Source: Thauera sp. GDN1 (GTDB lineage Bacteria; Pseudomonadota; Gammaproteobacteria; Burkholderiales; Rhodocyclaceae). Taken from it: 64,000 nt of DNA. The notes beneath the pieces were generated by a model. It was not told the origin of the DNA, searched no databases, and was given only the letters and a program-made list of their open reading frames with translations. The stretch lies in NCBI RefSeq assembly GCF_029223545.1, contig NZ_CP097870.1, positions 1,612,001 to 1,676,000 on the forward strand. The letters are read 5' to 3'. Positions 18,721 through 27,227 of the stretch are shown one piece after another. The position numbers and the translations under genes were made by a program. Every line of letters starts with the position of its first letter. Position 1 is the stretch's first letter.

Positions 18721-20061
18721 ATGAACAACAAGACAAGCAAACCCACCACAGGCAAGCCCGCCGCGAGCAAATCCGCGCCTGCGGCCAAGCCCAAGGCGCC
18801 CGAGGGCGCCGTGTCCCGTCCGATCTTCATCCAGGCCACCCAGGCGCTGGGTGCGGTGCTGGCCTTCGATTACCCCGCGGACGCCGTGCTGTCGCGCCAC
18901 TTCCGCGACAACCGCGAACTCGGCCATCGCGACCGCGGCTTCATCGCCGAGGCGGTGTACGGCGTGCTGCGCCGCCTGCGCTGGCTGCGCCGCCTGGCCG
19001 GCGACGAGGCCACGCCGCGCATGCTGCTGCTGGCCTGGTTCGCACGCGGCGAGGGCTGGCCGATGCGCAACTTCGAGGGCCTGGTCAGTGCCACCGAGCG
19101 CGACTGGGTCGAGTCGATCAAGGCTGCCGAGCCGGGCGAACTTACGCTGGCCGAACGCGCCGACCTGCCCGACTGGCTGGCCGAGCGCCTGTGCGCGCAG
19201 ATGGGCGAGGCGGAGGTGCTGGCGCTCGCGCACGGCCTGAACCGCGCGGCGCCGCTCGACCTGCGGGCGAACCTGCTCAAGCTCGACCGCGACGCGCTGC
19301 TCGCCCGCCTGCAGGAAGACCGCATCGGCGCCGAGGCCGGCAAGCTGTCGCCGCAGGCGATCCGCCTCGCCGGCAAGCCGGCGCTGCAGAAGCATCCGCT
19401 GTTCCTCGACGGCAGCTTCGAGGTCCAGGACGAGGGCAGCCAGCTGCTCGGCCTGCTGGTGCAGCCCAGGCGCGGCGAGCTGGTGGTGGATTTCTGCGCC
19501 GGCGCCGGCGGCAAGACCCTGCAGCTGGGGGCGATGATGCGCTCGACCGGGCGGCTCTACGCCTTCGACGTGTCGGACAAGCGCCTCGCCAAGCTCAAGC
19601 CGCGCATGGCGCGCGCCGGGCTGTCGAACGTGCACCCGGTGCTGATCGCGCATGAGAACGACGCCAAGGTCAAGCGCCTGGCCGGCAAGGCCGACCGCGT
19701 GCTGGTCGATGCGCCATGCACCGGCCTGGGCACGCTGCGCCGCAATCCCGACCTGAAGTGGCGCCAGTCGCCGGCGGCGGTCGAGGAGATGGTCGCCAAG
19801 CAGGGCGCGATCCTGGCCGCGGCGGCGAGGCTGGTGCGCCCGGGCGGGCGCCTGGTCTATGCGACCTGCAGCCTGCTCGCGGAAGAGAACGACGCCATCG
19901 TCGATGCCTTCCTCGCCGCCCATCCGGAGTTCCGCCCGGTGTCGGCGCAGGAGGTGCTGGACAAGCAGGGCGTGGCGCTGGAGACCGGCGAGCGTCTGCG
20001 CCTGCTGCCGCATGTGCACGACACCGATGGGTTCTTCGCCGCGGTGATGGAGCGTGCCTGA
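18721..20061 (+). CDS. RsmB/NOP-family RNA cytosine-5 methyltransferase
   Basis: SAM-dependent rRNA m5C methyltransferase of 446 residues. After a lysine-rich, low-complexity N-terminus (residues 1-30) comes a NusB-like helical domain, then the Rossmann fold: VVDFCAGAGGKTLQLGAMMR (SAM motif I), LYAFDVSDKRL, VDAPCTGLGTLRRNPDLKW (motif IV) and LVYATCSLLAEEN (motif VI), carrying the two catalytic cysteines. It lacks evidence for being RsmB itself rather than a paralogue. Its 3' end overlaps the PLD gene by 8 bases. Confidence 0.88.
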   Translation: MNNKTSKPTTGKPAASKSAPAAKPKAPEGAVSRPIFIQATQALGAVLAFDYPADAVLSRHFRDNRELGHRDRGFIAEAVYGVLRRLRWLRRLAGDEATPRMLLLAWFARGEGWPMRNFEGLVSATERDWVESIKAAEPGELTLAERADLPDWLAERLCAQMGEAEVLALAHGLNRAAPLDLRANLLKLDRDALLARLQEDRIGAEAGKLSPQAIRLAGKPALQKHPLFLDGSFEVQDEGSQLLGLLVQPRRGELVVDFCAGAGGKTLQLGAMMRSTGRLYAFDVSDKRLAKLKPRMARAGLSNVHPVLIAHENDAKVKRLAGKADRVLVDAPCTGLGTLRRNPDLKWRQSPAAVEEMVAKQGAILAAAARLVRPGGRLVYATCSLLAEENDAIVDAFLAAHPEFRPVSAQEVLDKQGVALETGERLRLLPHVHDTDGFFAAVMERA

Positions 20062-20665
20062 GGCGAGTGCGTTGCGGTGCGCGCTCGGGCGGGTCGGCAA
20101 GCGGATGCTGCTCGGCGCCGCAGGGCTCGTGACGGCGATGGCGTTCGCCCAGCCCGCGGCGGCGAGCCAGCGCTTTGCGGCGCAGGGCGAGATCGAGGTC
20201 GCCTTCGCGCCGCGCGACGACACCGAGCGCGTGATCGTCGACCTCATCCGCAGCGCCCGCAAGAGCCTGAAGGTGCATGCCTACGTGTTCACCAGCCGCA
20301 ACATCGCCGACGCGATGGTGGCGGCGCATCGGCGCGGGGTGAAGGTCGAAGTGCTGGCCGACGCGAAGATGAACGGGCGCGAGAAGGGCAACGCGATTCC
20401 GCGCCTGCTCGCCGGCGGCGTGCCGGTGGCCTTCGAGACGCGCTACAACGCCGCCCACAACAAGGTGCTGATCGTAGACGCGGAGGGGCCTGGCTGTGCG
20501 CTGCTCACCGGCTCCTACAACTTCACCTGGTCGGCGGACAACCGCAACGCCGAGAACCTGCTGATCGTGCGCGAGCATTGCGCCCTTGCGCGTGCCTACC
20601 GCGACAACTGGCAGCGCCACCGCGCCGACGCCAAGCTGGTGAAGTCGCTGCCGTGGCGGCCCTGA
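20054..20665 (+). CDS. Phospholipase D/Nuc-like single-HKD protein
   Basis: A PLD-superfamily protein of about 203 residues resembling the Nuc endonucleases, which dimerise to pair two HKD motifs. It has a signal-like hydrophobic segment (LLGAAGLVTAMAFAQPAAA) and one motif, AHNKVLIVDAEG (H-x-K-x4-D), followed by TGSYNFTWSADNRNAENL. The GTG at 20054 overlaps the methyltransferase stop; an ATG at 20105 is an alternative that would shorten the signal region. Probable exported nuclease or phosphodiesterase. Confidence 0.8.
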   Translation: MPEASALRCALGRVGKRMLLGAAGLVTAMAFAQPAAASQRFAAQGEIEVAFAPRDDTERVIVDLIRSARKSLKVHAYVFTSRNIADAMVAAHRRGVKVEVLADAKMNGREKGNAIPRLLAGGVPVAFETRYNAAHNKVLIVDAEGPGCALLTGSYNFTWSADNRNAENLLIVREHCALARAYRDNWQRHRADAKLVKSLPWRP

Positions 20666-20844
20666 GATCGTCGGCCCGGCGTTGAACGTCCGCGAGCGCA
20701 AGGAGTCCGAGCAGGGCGTGCCTTCCTGCCCGGGGTGGCCCGTGCCGGTTCCGCGAGCGGTCGCCGGCCTGCCGGTGGCGGCGGCTGTGCGCTGCCGCTC
20801 GACGTAGAATCGCCGGGCTGTCTTCATAGAAGGTGTCGATCCGC

Positions 20845-22014
20845 ATGCTCAACGGATTTTTCGATCTCCCCTGGTGGGGCTACGTCGTCGTGGCCCTCGT
20901 CCTCACCCACATCACGATCGCCGCGGTCACGATCTTCCTGCACCGCCACCAGGCGCACCGGGCGCTCGACCTGCATCCGATTCCCAGCCATTTCTTCCGC
21001 TTCTGGCTGTGGCTGACCACCGGCATGGTGACCCGGGAGTGGGCGGCGATCCACCGCAAGCACCACGCCAAGTGCGAGACCGAGGAAGATCCGCACAGCC
21101 CGCAGACGCGCGGCATCCGCAAGGTGCTGTGGCAGGGCGCGGAGCTCTACCGCGCCGAGGCGAGGAACCAGGAGACCCTGCAGCGCTACGGCCACGGCAC
21201 GCCCGACGACTGGCTCGAGCGCAACGTGTATCGCCACTCCGTGCTCGGCGTGTCGATCATGATGATCATCGACCTCGTCGCCTTCGGTCCCATCGGCCTG
21301 AGCATCTGGGCGGTGCAGATGGCGTGGATCCCGTTCTGGGCCGCCGGCGTCATCAACGGCATCGGCCACTTCTGGGGCTACCGCAACTACGACTGCGTCG
21401 ATGCCTCGCGCAACATCTCGCCCTGGGGCATCCTGATCGGCGGCGAGGAGCTGCACAACAACCACCACAGCTTCGCGACCTCGGCCAAGCTGTCGTCGAA
21501 GTGGTACGAGTTCGACATCGGCTGGATGTACATCCGCATCCTCGAGCTGCTCGGTCTCGCCAAGGTCAAGAAGACCATCCCGCAGCCGAAGTTCGGCGAG
21601 GCCAAGGCGGTGGCCGATTTCGACACCCTGCAGGCCATCGTCACCCATCGCTACGACGTGATGACGCGCTACGTGCATTCGCTCAAGAAGGTGTGCGCCG
21701 AGGAGGCGCGGCGGCTGAAGGCGGCGCACGGCACGACGTTGGACGTGCGCGCGCTGCGGCGCTGGGTGCTGTCGGGCGAAGCGGGCGGCCTGGAGGCCGA
21801 GCAGAAGCAGCAGCTCGAGGTCGTGGTGAAGCAGAGCCCGGCGCTCAGCACCGTGCTGTCGATGCGCGAGGAGCTCGCCGCCATCTGGGCGCGCTCGAAC
21901 GCCAGCCGCGAGCAGCTGCTGGCGCAGTTGCAGGACTGGATCGCGCGCGCCGAGCAGAGCGGCATCCGCCAGCTGCAGGAGTTCTCCCAGCGCTTGCGTC
22001 GCTACGCGGTGTGA
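20845..22014 (+). CDS. Membrane fatty acid desaturase
   Basis: Integral-membrane acyl-lipid desaturase of 389 residues. The three di-iron histidine boxes are clear: HRHQAHR, HRKHHAKC and HNNHHSF. Hydrophobic helices flank them, and the C-terminal third (after about residue 250) is a soluble helical extension rich in Glu/Arg. The family introduces cis double bonds in membrane lipids. A GTG 12 bases upstream is another possible start; AGAAGG precedes both. Convergent with the LysR gene. Confidence 0.88.
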   Translation: MLNGFFDLPWWGYVVVALVLTHITIAAVTIFLHRHQAHRALDLHPIPSHFFRFWLWLTTGMVTREWAAIHRKHHAKCETEEDPHSPQTRGIRKVLWQGAELYRAEARNQETLQRYGHGTPDDWLERNVYRHSVLGVSIMMIIDLVAFGPIGLSIWAVQMAWIPFWAAGVINGIGHFWGYRNYDCVDASRNISPWGILIGGEELHNNHHSFATSAKLSSKWYEFDIGWMYIRILELLGLAKVKKTIPQPKFGEAKAVADFDTLQAIVTHRYDVMTRYVHSLKKVCAEEARRLKAAHGTTLDVRALRRWVLSGEAGGLEAEQKQQLEVVVKQSPALSTVLSMREELAAIWARSNASREQLLAQLQDWIARAEQSGIRQLQEFSQRLRRYAV

Positions 22015-22045
22015 GCGCGGGTGGCTGCGCCGGCCGGCCCGGCGC

Positions 22046-22936
22046 TCAGCCGCTCAGGTAGCGCGCGAACAGCGTGGCCATCGGCTTTGCCGCGGTCGAC
22101 AGCGGCACCCCGCGCAGGCGCAGCAGGCCGAAGCTCATCGGCGGCGGGAGCGGCTTCACGCCGATGCAGCGGATGCCGTGGCCCACCAGCCGGTCCTCGA
22201 ACAGGCGCGCAGGCCCGATGCCGATGCAGTCGGTGCGCTGCATCAGCTCCAGCATCAGCATGGTCGAGGCGCAGCGGATCATGTGCCGGGGCGGCGGCAG
22301 GCCCTGCTGCCCCAGCCAGCTCAGCAGGTTGCGGCCCAGGCTGCCGGGGCTGAGGTTCATCACCCATTTCGCATCCTTCAGCTCCGCCCAGGTCGTGGCT
22401 TCGGCCAGCGGGTGGCCCTCGCGGGCTGCGAGCACGGCTTCCGCCGGCCCCAGCGGCTCGAACACGATCTCGTAGGGCAGGTCGGCGGCGTCGGCGACCG
22501 CGATCGCGAAGTCCAGCCGGCCTTCGATCAGGTCGGGCAGCACCTGGGTGAGCAGCCCCTCGGTCAGATGCACTTCGGTGTTCGGCTGCAGGCGCTCGTA
22601 TTCGCGCAGCACCCGCGGCAGCACCAGCGCGCCGGCCATCGGCGTGACCGCGATGACCACCCGCGAACCCGGGCCGCCATGCAGCAGCCGCACTTCCTCC
22701 ACCGCCTTGTCGAGGATCGACAGCGCCAGCCGGGCGCGGGTGAGGAGGACCGAGCCGGCCGCGGTGAACTCGATGCCCTTGTAGCTGCGGGTCAGGAGCT
22801 CGGCGCCGACGTCCTCCTCGAGTTCGCGCAGGGCCTTGGTGAGGGCGCTCTGGCTGAGGTTCATCGCCCGCGCCGCGGCGCGGATCGAGCTGCACTCCGC
22901 GACCTGTACCAGCGCTCGAAGTTGATGGTCTTTCAT
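22046..22936 (-). CDS. LysR-type transcriptional regulator
   Basis: A 296-residue LTTR with the N-terminal winged helix (QLRALVQVAECSSIRAAARA, then SQSALTKALRELEEDVGAEL) and a co-inducer domain with VVIAVTPMAGALVLPRVL and a FAIAVADAADLP-like effector loop. It is transcribed divergently from the MFS transporter and M20 amidohydrolase, the likely targets. The 199-base gap should hold its T-N11-A boxes. Ligand is unknown, perhaps the amidohydrolase substrate. Confidence 0.9.
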   Translation of the reverse strand: MKDHQLRALVQVAECSSIRAAARAMNLSQSALTKALRELEEDVGAELLTRSYKGIEFTAAGSVLLTRARLALSILDKAVEEVRLLHGGPGSRVVIAVTPMAGALVLPRVLREYERLQPNTEVHLTEGLLTQVLPDLIEGRLDFAIAVADAADLPYEIVFEPLGPAEAVLAAREGHPLAEATTWAELKDAKWVMNLSPGSLGRNLLSWLGQQGLPPPRHMIRCASTMLMLELMQRTDCIGIGPARLFEDRLVGHGIRCIGVKPLPPPMSFGLLRLRGVPLSTAAKPMATLFARYLSG

Positions 22937-23135
22937 GGCGTCACCCGGTGTTCGTCCTGGGTTGTCGGTTGTGCGCAGTATCGCCTGCTTTCCGCCTTTC
23001 CAGTTGATCCGCGCGCGGGGACGGGTGATTCGATCCGGTGGTCACCGCGGACAACGGAATGCCTTATTTTCTGTGGGGGAATCTCTAGGATGGCGGCGTC
23101 AACATCCATCAACCCGCTGCACTAAGGAGATCACC

Positions 23136-24605
23136 ACGACGGCCGTTGCGGGTACACCCTCAACGTATCAAGGTAATGACAAGCTTCTCTACGGCATCAT
23201 CCTAGGGGTCATCACGTTCTGGCTGTTCGCGCAGACGACCCTGAACATCGCGCCGGACATGCAGCGGGACCTCGGTCTCGATGCGAGCATGATGAACATC
23301 GCGGTCGCCATCACGGCCCTGTTCTCGGGCATCTTCATCGTCGTCATCGGCGGCCTGGCCGATCGCATCGGCCGCGTCAAGACCGTCCAGATCGGCTTCT
23401 ACCTCAGCATCGTCGGTTCGCTGCTGATCGCGATGGCCCCCGAGGGCAGCCTGGCAACCGCGTTCCTGATGGTCGGGCGCGCGCTGCAGGGCGTTTCCGC
23501 GGCGTGCATCATGCCGGCCAGCCTTGCGCTGGTGAAGACCTACTGGGACGGCCCGGCGCGTCAGCGTGCGGTGAGCCTGTGGTCGATCGGCTCCTGGGGC
23601 GGTTCGGGCGTGTGCTCGCTGTTCGGCGGCCTGGTGGCCGACAACATCGGCTGGCGCTACATCTTCTTCGCCTCGATCGTGGTGGCCGTCATCGGCCTGC
23701 TGATGATCAAGGGGACCCCGGAAAGCAAGGCCGAGACCAAGGGCGCCTACAAGTTCGACCTGGCTGGCGTGGTGACCTTCATGATCACCATGGTCGCGCT
23801 GCAGATCGTCGTGACCCAGGGCAACAAGATGGGCTGGACCAGCCCGCTGATCATGGGCCTGATCGCCGTCGTGATCGTCTTCGGTTCGCTGTTCTTCCGC
23901 ATCGAAGCCACCTCCGGCCAGCCTTTCGTCGATTTCAAGCTGTTCCAGAACCCGACCTACACCGGCGCCACGATCTCCAACTTCCTGCTCAACGGCGTGG
24001 CGGGCACCCTGCTGGTCTCGCTGCAACTCGTGCAGCTCGGCGGCGACATGACGGCCCAGCAGGCTGGCGGCCTGACCCTCGGCTACGCGGTGGCGATCAT
24101 CGCCTTCATCCGTGTCGGTGAGAAGCTGCTGCAACGCTTCGGTGCCCGCAAGCCGATGATCTGGGGCTGCCTCATCACCGGTCTGTCGATCGTGCTGCTG
24201 TCCCCGGCCAACATGATGCTCGACGACTACAAGATCCTGGCCATCATCGGCTACACCCTCTTCGGTGTCGGCCTCGCCTTCTACGCAACGCCCTCGACCG
24301 ACGCCGCGCTGTCCAGCCTGCCGGCTGCCCAGGCTGGTTCGGGTGCAGGGATCTACAAGATGGCCTCGTCGCTCGGCGCCGCCTTCGGTGTGGCGATCTC
24401 GGCAGCGATCTTCACCGCGCTCAGCGCCAATCCGGAGAGCGTCGCCTGGCTCGAAGGCGTGATCACCTTCGTCGGCCGTCAGGACAACCTGGCCGTGCGT
24501 GAGGCCGCGATCATCGCCCTGATGTTCAACGTCTTCATGGTGGCGGTGGCGATCATGTCGATCATGCTCACCGTCCCGAAGGCCGGCGCCAAGCAGGTCC
24601 GCTGA
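23136..24605 (+). CDS. DHA2-type MFS transporter with no standard start codon
   Basis: Proton-coupled exporter of the 14-helix QacA/EmrB type, about 489 residues. Motif A is GLADRIGRVKTVQIG and the motif C region is SIGSWGGSGVCSLFGG. An excellent Shine-Dalgarno, AAGGAG (23124-23129), is followed 6 bases later by ACG ACG GCC rather than ATG. No in-frame ATG, GTG or TTG lies between an unsupported GTG near 23071 and an ATG at 23258 that would delete helix 1. I place the start at the ACG as the most likely ATG-derived position. It precedes the M20 amidohydrolase and is divergent from the LysR gene, suggesting import or export of an amide substrate. Confidence 0.75.
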   Translation, partial: TTAVAGTPSTYQGNDKLLYGIILGVITFWLFAQTTLNIAPDMQRDLGLDASMMNIAVAITALFSGIFIVVIGGLADRIGRVKTVQIGFYLSIVGSLLIAMAPEGSLATAFLMVGRALQGVSAACIMPASLALVKTYWDGPARQRAVSLWSIGSWGGSGVCSLFGGLVADNIGWRYIFFASIVVAVIGLLMIKGTPESKAETKGAYKFDLAGVVTFMITMVALQIVVTQGNKMGWTSPLIMGLIAVVIVFGSLFFRIEATSGQPFVDFKLFQNPTYTGATISNFLLNGVAGTLLVSLQLVQLGGDMTAQQAGGLTLGYAVAIIAFIRVGEKLLQRFGARKPMIWGCLITGLSIVLLSPANMMLDDYKILAIIGYTLFGVGLAFYATPSTDAALSSLPAAQAGSGAGIYKMASSLGAAFGVAISAAIFTALSANPESVAWLEGVITFVGRQDNLAVREAAIIALMFNVFMVAVAIMSIMLTVPKAGAKQVR

Positions 24606-24625
24606 GAGGCCGCATCCAGCAGAAC

Positions 24626-24668
24626 GACGCCCGGGCCGAGCGTGCTCGGCCCGCCGGACCCGGGCGTC
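24626..24668. terminator. Nested inverted repeat between MFS and amidohydrolase genes
   Basis: GACGCCCGGG (24626-24635) pairs with CCCGGGCGTC (24659-24668). Inside, GGGCCGAG (24633-24640) pairs with CTCGGCCC (24645-24652) around CGTG. The two helices share three bases, so they could form alternately. No T-run follows. It may attenuate read-through or stabilise the upstream transcript rather than fully terminate. Confidence 0.45.
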
Positions 24669-24704
24669 CCTACAGAACGTTTCAGGTTTCGATCAGGAGT
24701 CATC

Positions 24705-25862
24705 ATGGACGCGCTATTGAATGCACTTTCGGCCGATCAGGAACACATGAAGGCCTGGCGGCATCATCTGCACCAGCATCCGGAAATCGCTTTCGATGAA
24801 CACAACACCGCCCGCTACATCGCCGGTCTGCTGCGTGAGTGGGGCTACGAGGTCACCGAAGGCGTGGGCAAGACCGGTGTGGTCGCCCGGATGCGCTGCG
24901 GTGACGGCAAGAAGTCCATCGGCCTGCGTGTCGATACCGACGCGCTGGCGGTGCAGGAGATGATCGACGGCGCACACAAGAGCACCATCCCCGGAAAGTC
25001 CCACACCTGCGGTCACGACGGCCACAGCGCGATGCTGCTCGGCGCGGCGCAGTATCTGGCGCGCACAAGGGCCTTCAACGGCACGGTCAACCTGATCTTC
25101 CAGCCCGCCGAAGAGATCATGGGCGGGGCGCCCGCCATGATCGCGGACGGCCTGTTCGACCGCTTTCCGATGGACGCGGTGTTCGGCATGCACAACATGC
25201 CGACGCTCGAGCGCGGCAAGCTGTACTTCACCGCCGGGCCGATCATGGCCGCGGTGGACAACTGGGAGATCGTGCTCACCGGCAAGGGCAGCCATGGCTC
25301 GATGCCCGAGAAGAGCATCGACCCGGTGGTGGCGGGCGCCGCGCTGGTGATGGCGCTGCAGAGCATAGTGTCGCGCAACGTCGGCGCCAAGGACTCGGCG
25401 GTGGTCACCATCGGTGCCTTCCAGGCGGGCGACGCGGGCAACGTCATTCCGCAGACGGCGACCCTGCGCCTGAGCATCCGCAGCAGCGCACCGGAAACGC
25501 GCAAGCTGGTGCTCGACAAGGTCAAGGCGATCACCGCGGCGCAGGCGCTGTCCTTCGGTGTCGGCCACGAGATCCGCGAAGGCGCGCCCGGAGCGGTGCT
25601 CGTCAATGACGCGGCGCAGACGGCCGAGTGCGCGGACGTCGCGCGCGCCCTGCTGGGCGAGGACCAGGTGGTGATGCCCGGCCCGACGTTCATGGGCAGC
25701 GAGGACTTCGCGTACTACGCCCAGCACAAGCCGGGCACCTACTGCTTCATCGGCAATGGCGACACGCCGATGGTGCATCACCCCATGTACGACTTCGACG
25801 ATCGCAACCTGCCCGTCGGCGCCGCCTACTGGGTGGCGCTGACCGAGCACTTCCTGCGCTAA
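24705..25862 (+). CDS. M20-family amidohydrolase (hippurate hydrolase-like)
   Basis: Dinuclear-metal amidohydrolase of 385 residues, M20D type (HipO/AbgB-like, hydrolysing N-acyl amino acids). Visible: WRHHLHQHPEIAFDEHNTA, SHTCGHDGHSAMLLGAAQ (metal ligands), the catalytic QPAEEIMGGAPAMI, GMHNMPTLERG, KGSHGSMPEKSIDPV (dimerisation domain) and GSEDFAYY. AGGAGT lies 6 bases before ATG 24705. It follows the DHA2-type transporter and ends at a strong terminator. The LysR regulator upstream probably controls both. Exact substrate is unknown. Confidence 0.9.
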   Translation: MDALLNALSADQEHMKAWRHHLHQHPEIAFDEHNTARYIAGLLREWGYEVTEGVGKTGVVARMRCGDGKKSIGLRVDTDALAVQEMIDGAHKSTIPGKSHTCGHDGHSAMLLGAAQYLARTRAFNGTVNLIFQPAEEIMGGAPAMIADGLFDRFPMDAVFGMHNMPTLERGKLYFTAGPIMAAVDNWEIVLTGKGSHGSMPEKSIDPVVAGAALVMALQSIVSRNVGAKDSAVVTIGAFQAGDAGNVIPQTATLRLSIRSSAPETRKLVLDKVKAITAAQALSFGVGHEIREGAPGAVLVNDAAQTAECADVARALLGEDQVVMPGPTFMGSEDFAYYAQHKPGTYCFIGNGDTPMVHHPMYDFDDRNLPVGAAYWVALTEHFLR

Positions 25863-25879
25863 GTCCTGTATAAGGACGG

Positions 25880-25915
25880 GCGGCACGCTTCGCGCTGCGG
25901 GGCGTGCCGCTTTTT
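25880..25915 (+). terminator. Intrinsic terminator after the M20 gene
   Basis: GCGGCACGC (25880-25888) pairs with GCGTGCCGC (25902-25910) as a 9-bp stem followed directly by TTTTT (25911-25915). Textbook rho-independent form. Confidence 0.85.
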
Positions 25916-26011
25916 GCGTGCGCATCGGCCCCGCTGCGCACCCATCCATCCCTTGCCTGTGCCCTCACTCCGCGCCGCGTAGGGCGCGATCGAATTCCCG
26001 GTGCTGAACGA

Positions 26012-26644
26012 ATGAAGTTCGAAACGATCCTGCTGGTGATCGAGGTCGGCGGAACGCTGGCCTTCGCCATGTCCGGCCTGCTCGAGGCGATCCGCAAGCG
26101 CATGGACATCGTCGGCGTGTTCTCGGTGGCCTTCGTCAGCGCCTTCGGCGGCGGAACGGTGCGCGACGTACTGCTCGACCGCCGGCCGCTGTTCTGGGTG
26201 CAGAACGTCGAGTACGTGTGGCTGGTGATCGCGCTGGCGCTGACCGCGCCGCTGTGGCTGAAGACTTTCCGCCATCGACTGACCGAGAGCGCGATGGAGT
26301 TCGCCGATGCCTGCGGCCTCGGGCTGTTCGCCATCTCCGGCGCCTCGATCGCGACAGCGGCCGGCATGCCGCCGCTGGTGGCGGTCCTGATGGGGGCGAT
26401 CACCGCCGTGTTCGGCGGCGTGTCGCGCGACGTGCTGTGCAACCAGATTCCGAAGGTCTACCAGGACCATCGCCCCTACACGCTGTGCGCGGTCGTCGGT
26501 TGCGCGGTGTTTCTCGGCATGAACATGCTCGACATGGCCCCGCAGGTGTCCATGCTTGCCGGCATCGTCGTCGCCACCGGCTCGCGCCTGCTGGCGGTGG
26601 CATTCGGGTGGAAACTCCCCGCCTGGCCGTCGCAGAAGGACTGA
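26012..26644 (+). CDS. TRIC/UPF0126 family membrane channel
   Basis: Inner-membrane protein of 210 residues with seven predicted helices in two repeats, each with a glycine-rich signature: SAFGGGTVRDVLLDRRP and TAVFGGVSRDVLCNQIP. These GGG/GGV-x-RD motifs mark the prokaryotic trimeric intracellular cation channel family (YicG-like). Physiological role in bacteria is unclear. Convergent with queD. Confidence 0.88.
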   Translation: MKFETILLVIEVGGTLAFAMSGLLEAIRKRMDIVGVFSVAFVSAFGGGTVRDVLLDRRPLFWVQNVEYVWLVIALALTAPLWLKTFRHRLTESAMEFADACGLGLFAISGASIATAAGMPPLVAVLMGAITAVFGGVSRDVLCNQIPKVYQDHRPYTLCAVVGCAVFLGMNMLDMAPQVSMLAGIVVATGSRLLAVAFGWKLPAWPSQKD

Positions 26645-26665
26645 GCTTGCCGTTGGTCGCCGGCG

Positions 26666-26692
26666 ACCGGCCGGTCCGCCGCGGCGGCCGGT
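26666..26692. terminator. Hairpin between the convergent TRIC and queD genes
   Basis: ACCGGCCG (26666-26673) pairs with CGGCCGGT (26685-26692), an 8-bp GC stem in the 52-base gap between two convergent genes. No T-run on either side. Confidence 0.35.
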
Positions 26693-26696
26693 TCGC

Positions 26697-27140
26697 TCAG
26701 GCGCGGACCGCGTCCGCCCAGCAGTTGGGCGTCTCGTACAGGCGCACGCGCTCGAGACGCAGGTGGTTGCCGTAGCTGTCGCGGTAAGCCGGATCGAGGA
26801 TGCGGAAGGCTTCGGCGGCGAGGTTCTCGGCGGTGGGCACCACGTCGAGCACCACGGTCTTGTGCCCCGGCACGCTGGCGAGGAAATCGGCGACCAGCGT
26901 GTCGCCGCGATAGACGAGAAAGGCGTGGTCCCACTGGCTCACCACCAGCTCGTTGGCGATGCGTTTGACGTCGGCGAAATCCATCACCATGCCGTTGACC
27001 GGCAGCCCGTCGGCCTTGATGATCTCGCCGGACAGGGTGACCTCGATGGCGTAGCGGTGGCCGTGCAGATGGCGGCACTGGCTGGCGTGATCGGGGATCC
27101 GGTGACCGGCGTCGAATTCGAGGCGGCGGGTGATGCGCAT
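26697..27140 (-). CDS. queD: 6-carboxytetrahydropterin synthase QueD
   Basis: Converts 7,8-dihydroneopterin triphosphate to 6-carboxytetrahydropterin in queuosine (7-deazaguanine) synthesis. The 147-residue product has FDAGHRIPDHASQCRHLHGH with the zinc histidines, MVMDFADVKRIANE, WDHAFLV, PTAENLAAEAFRIL and a C-terminal RVRLYETPNCWA carrying the catalytic Glu. It is divergent from the radical SAM gene, which is not QueE by its cysteine motif. Other que genes are not in the window. Confidence 0.92.
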   Translation of the reverse strand: MRITRRLEFDAGHRIPDHASQCRHLHGHRYAIEVTLSGEIIKADGLPVNGMVMDFADVKRIANELVVSQWDHAFLVYRGDTLVADFLASVPGHKTVVLDVVPTAENLAAEAFRILDPAYRDSYGNHLRLERVRLYETPNCWADAVRA

Positions 27141-27227
27141 GGAAGCTCTCTCTGAAATGGTCGCGGATTATACCACCGGCAGGCCTGTCGGCCGTCTCGG
27201 TGGTTTCCGCAAGTATCTGAGCAAACG

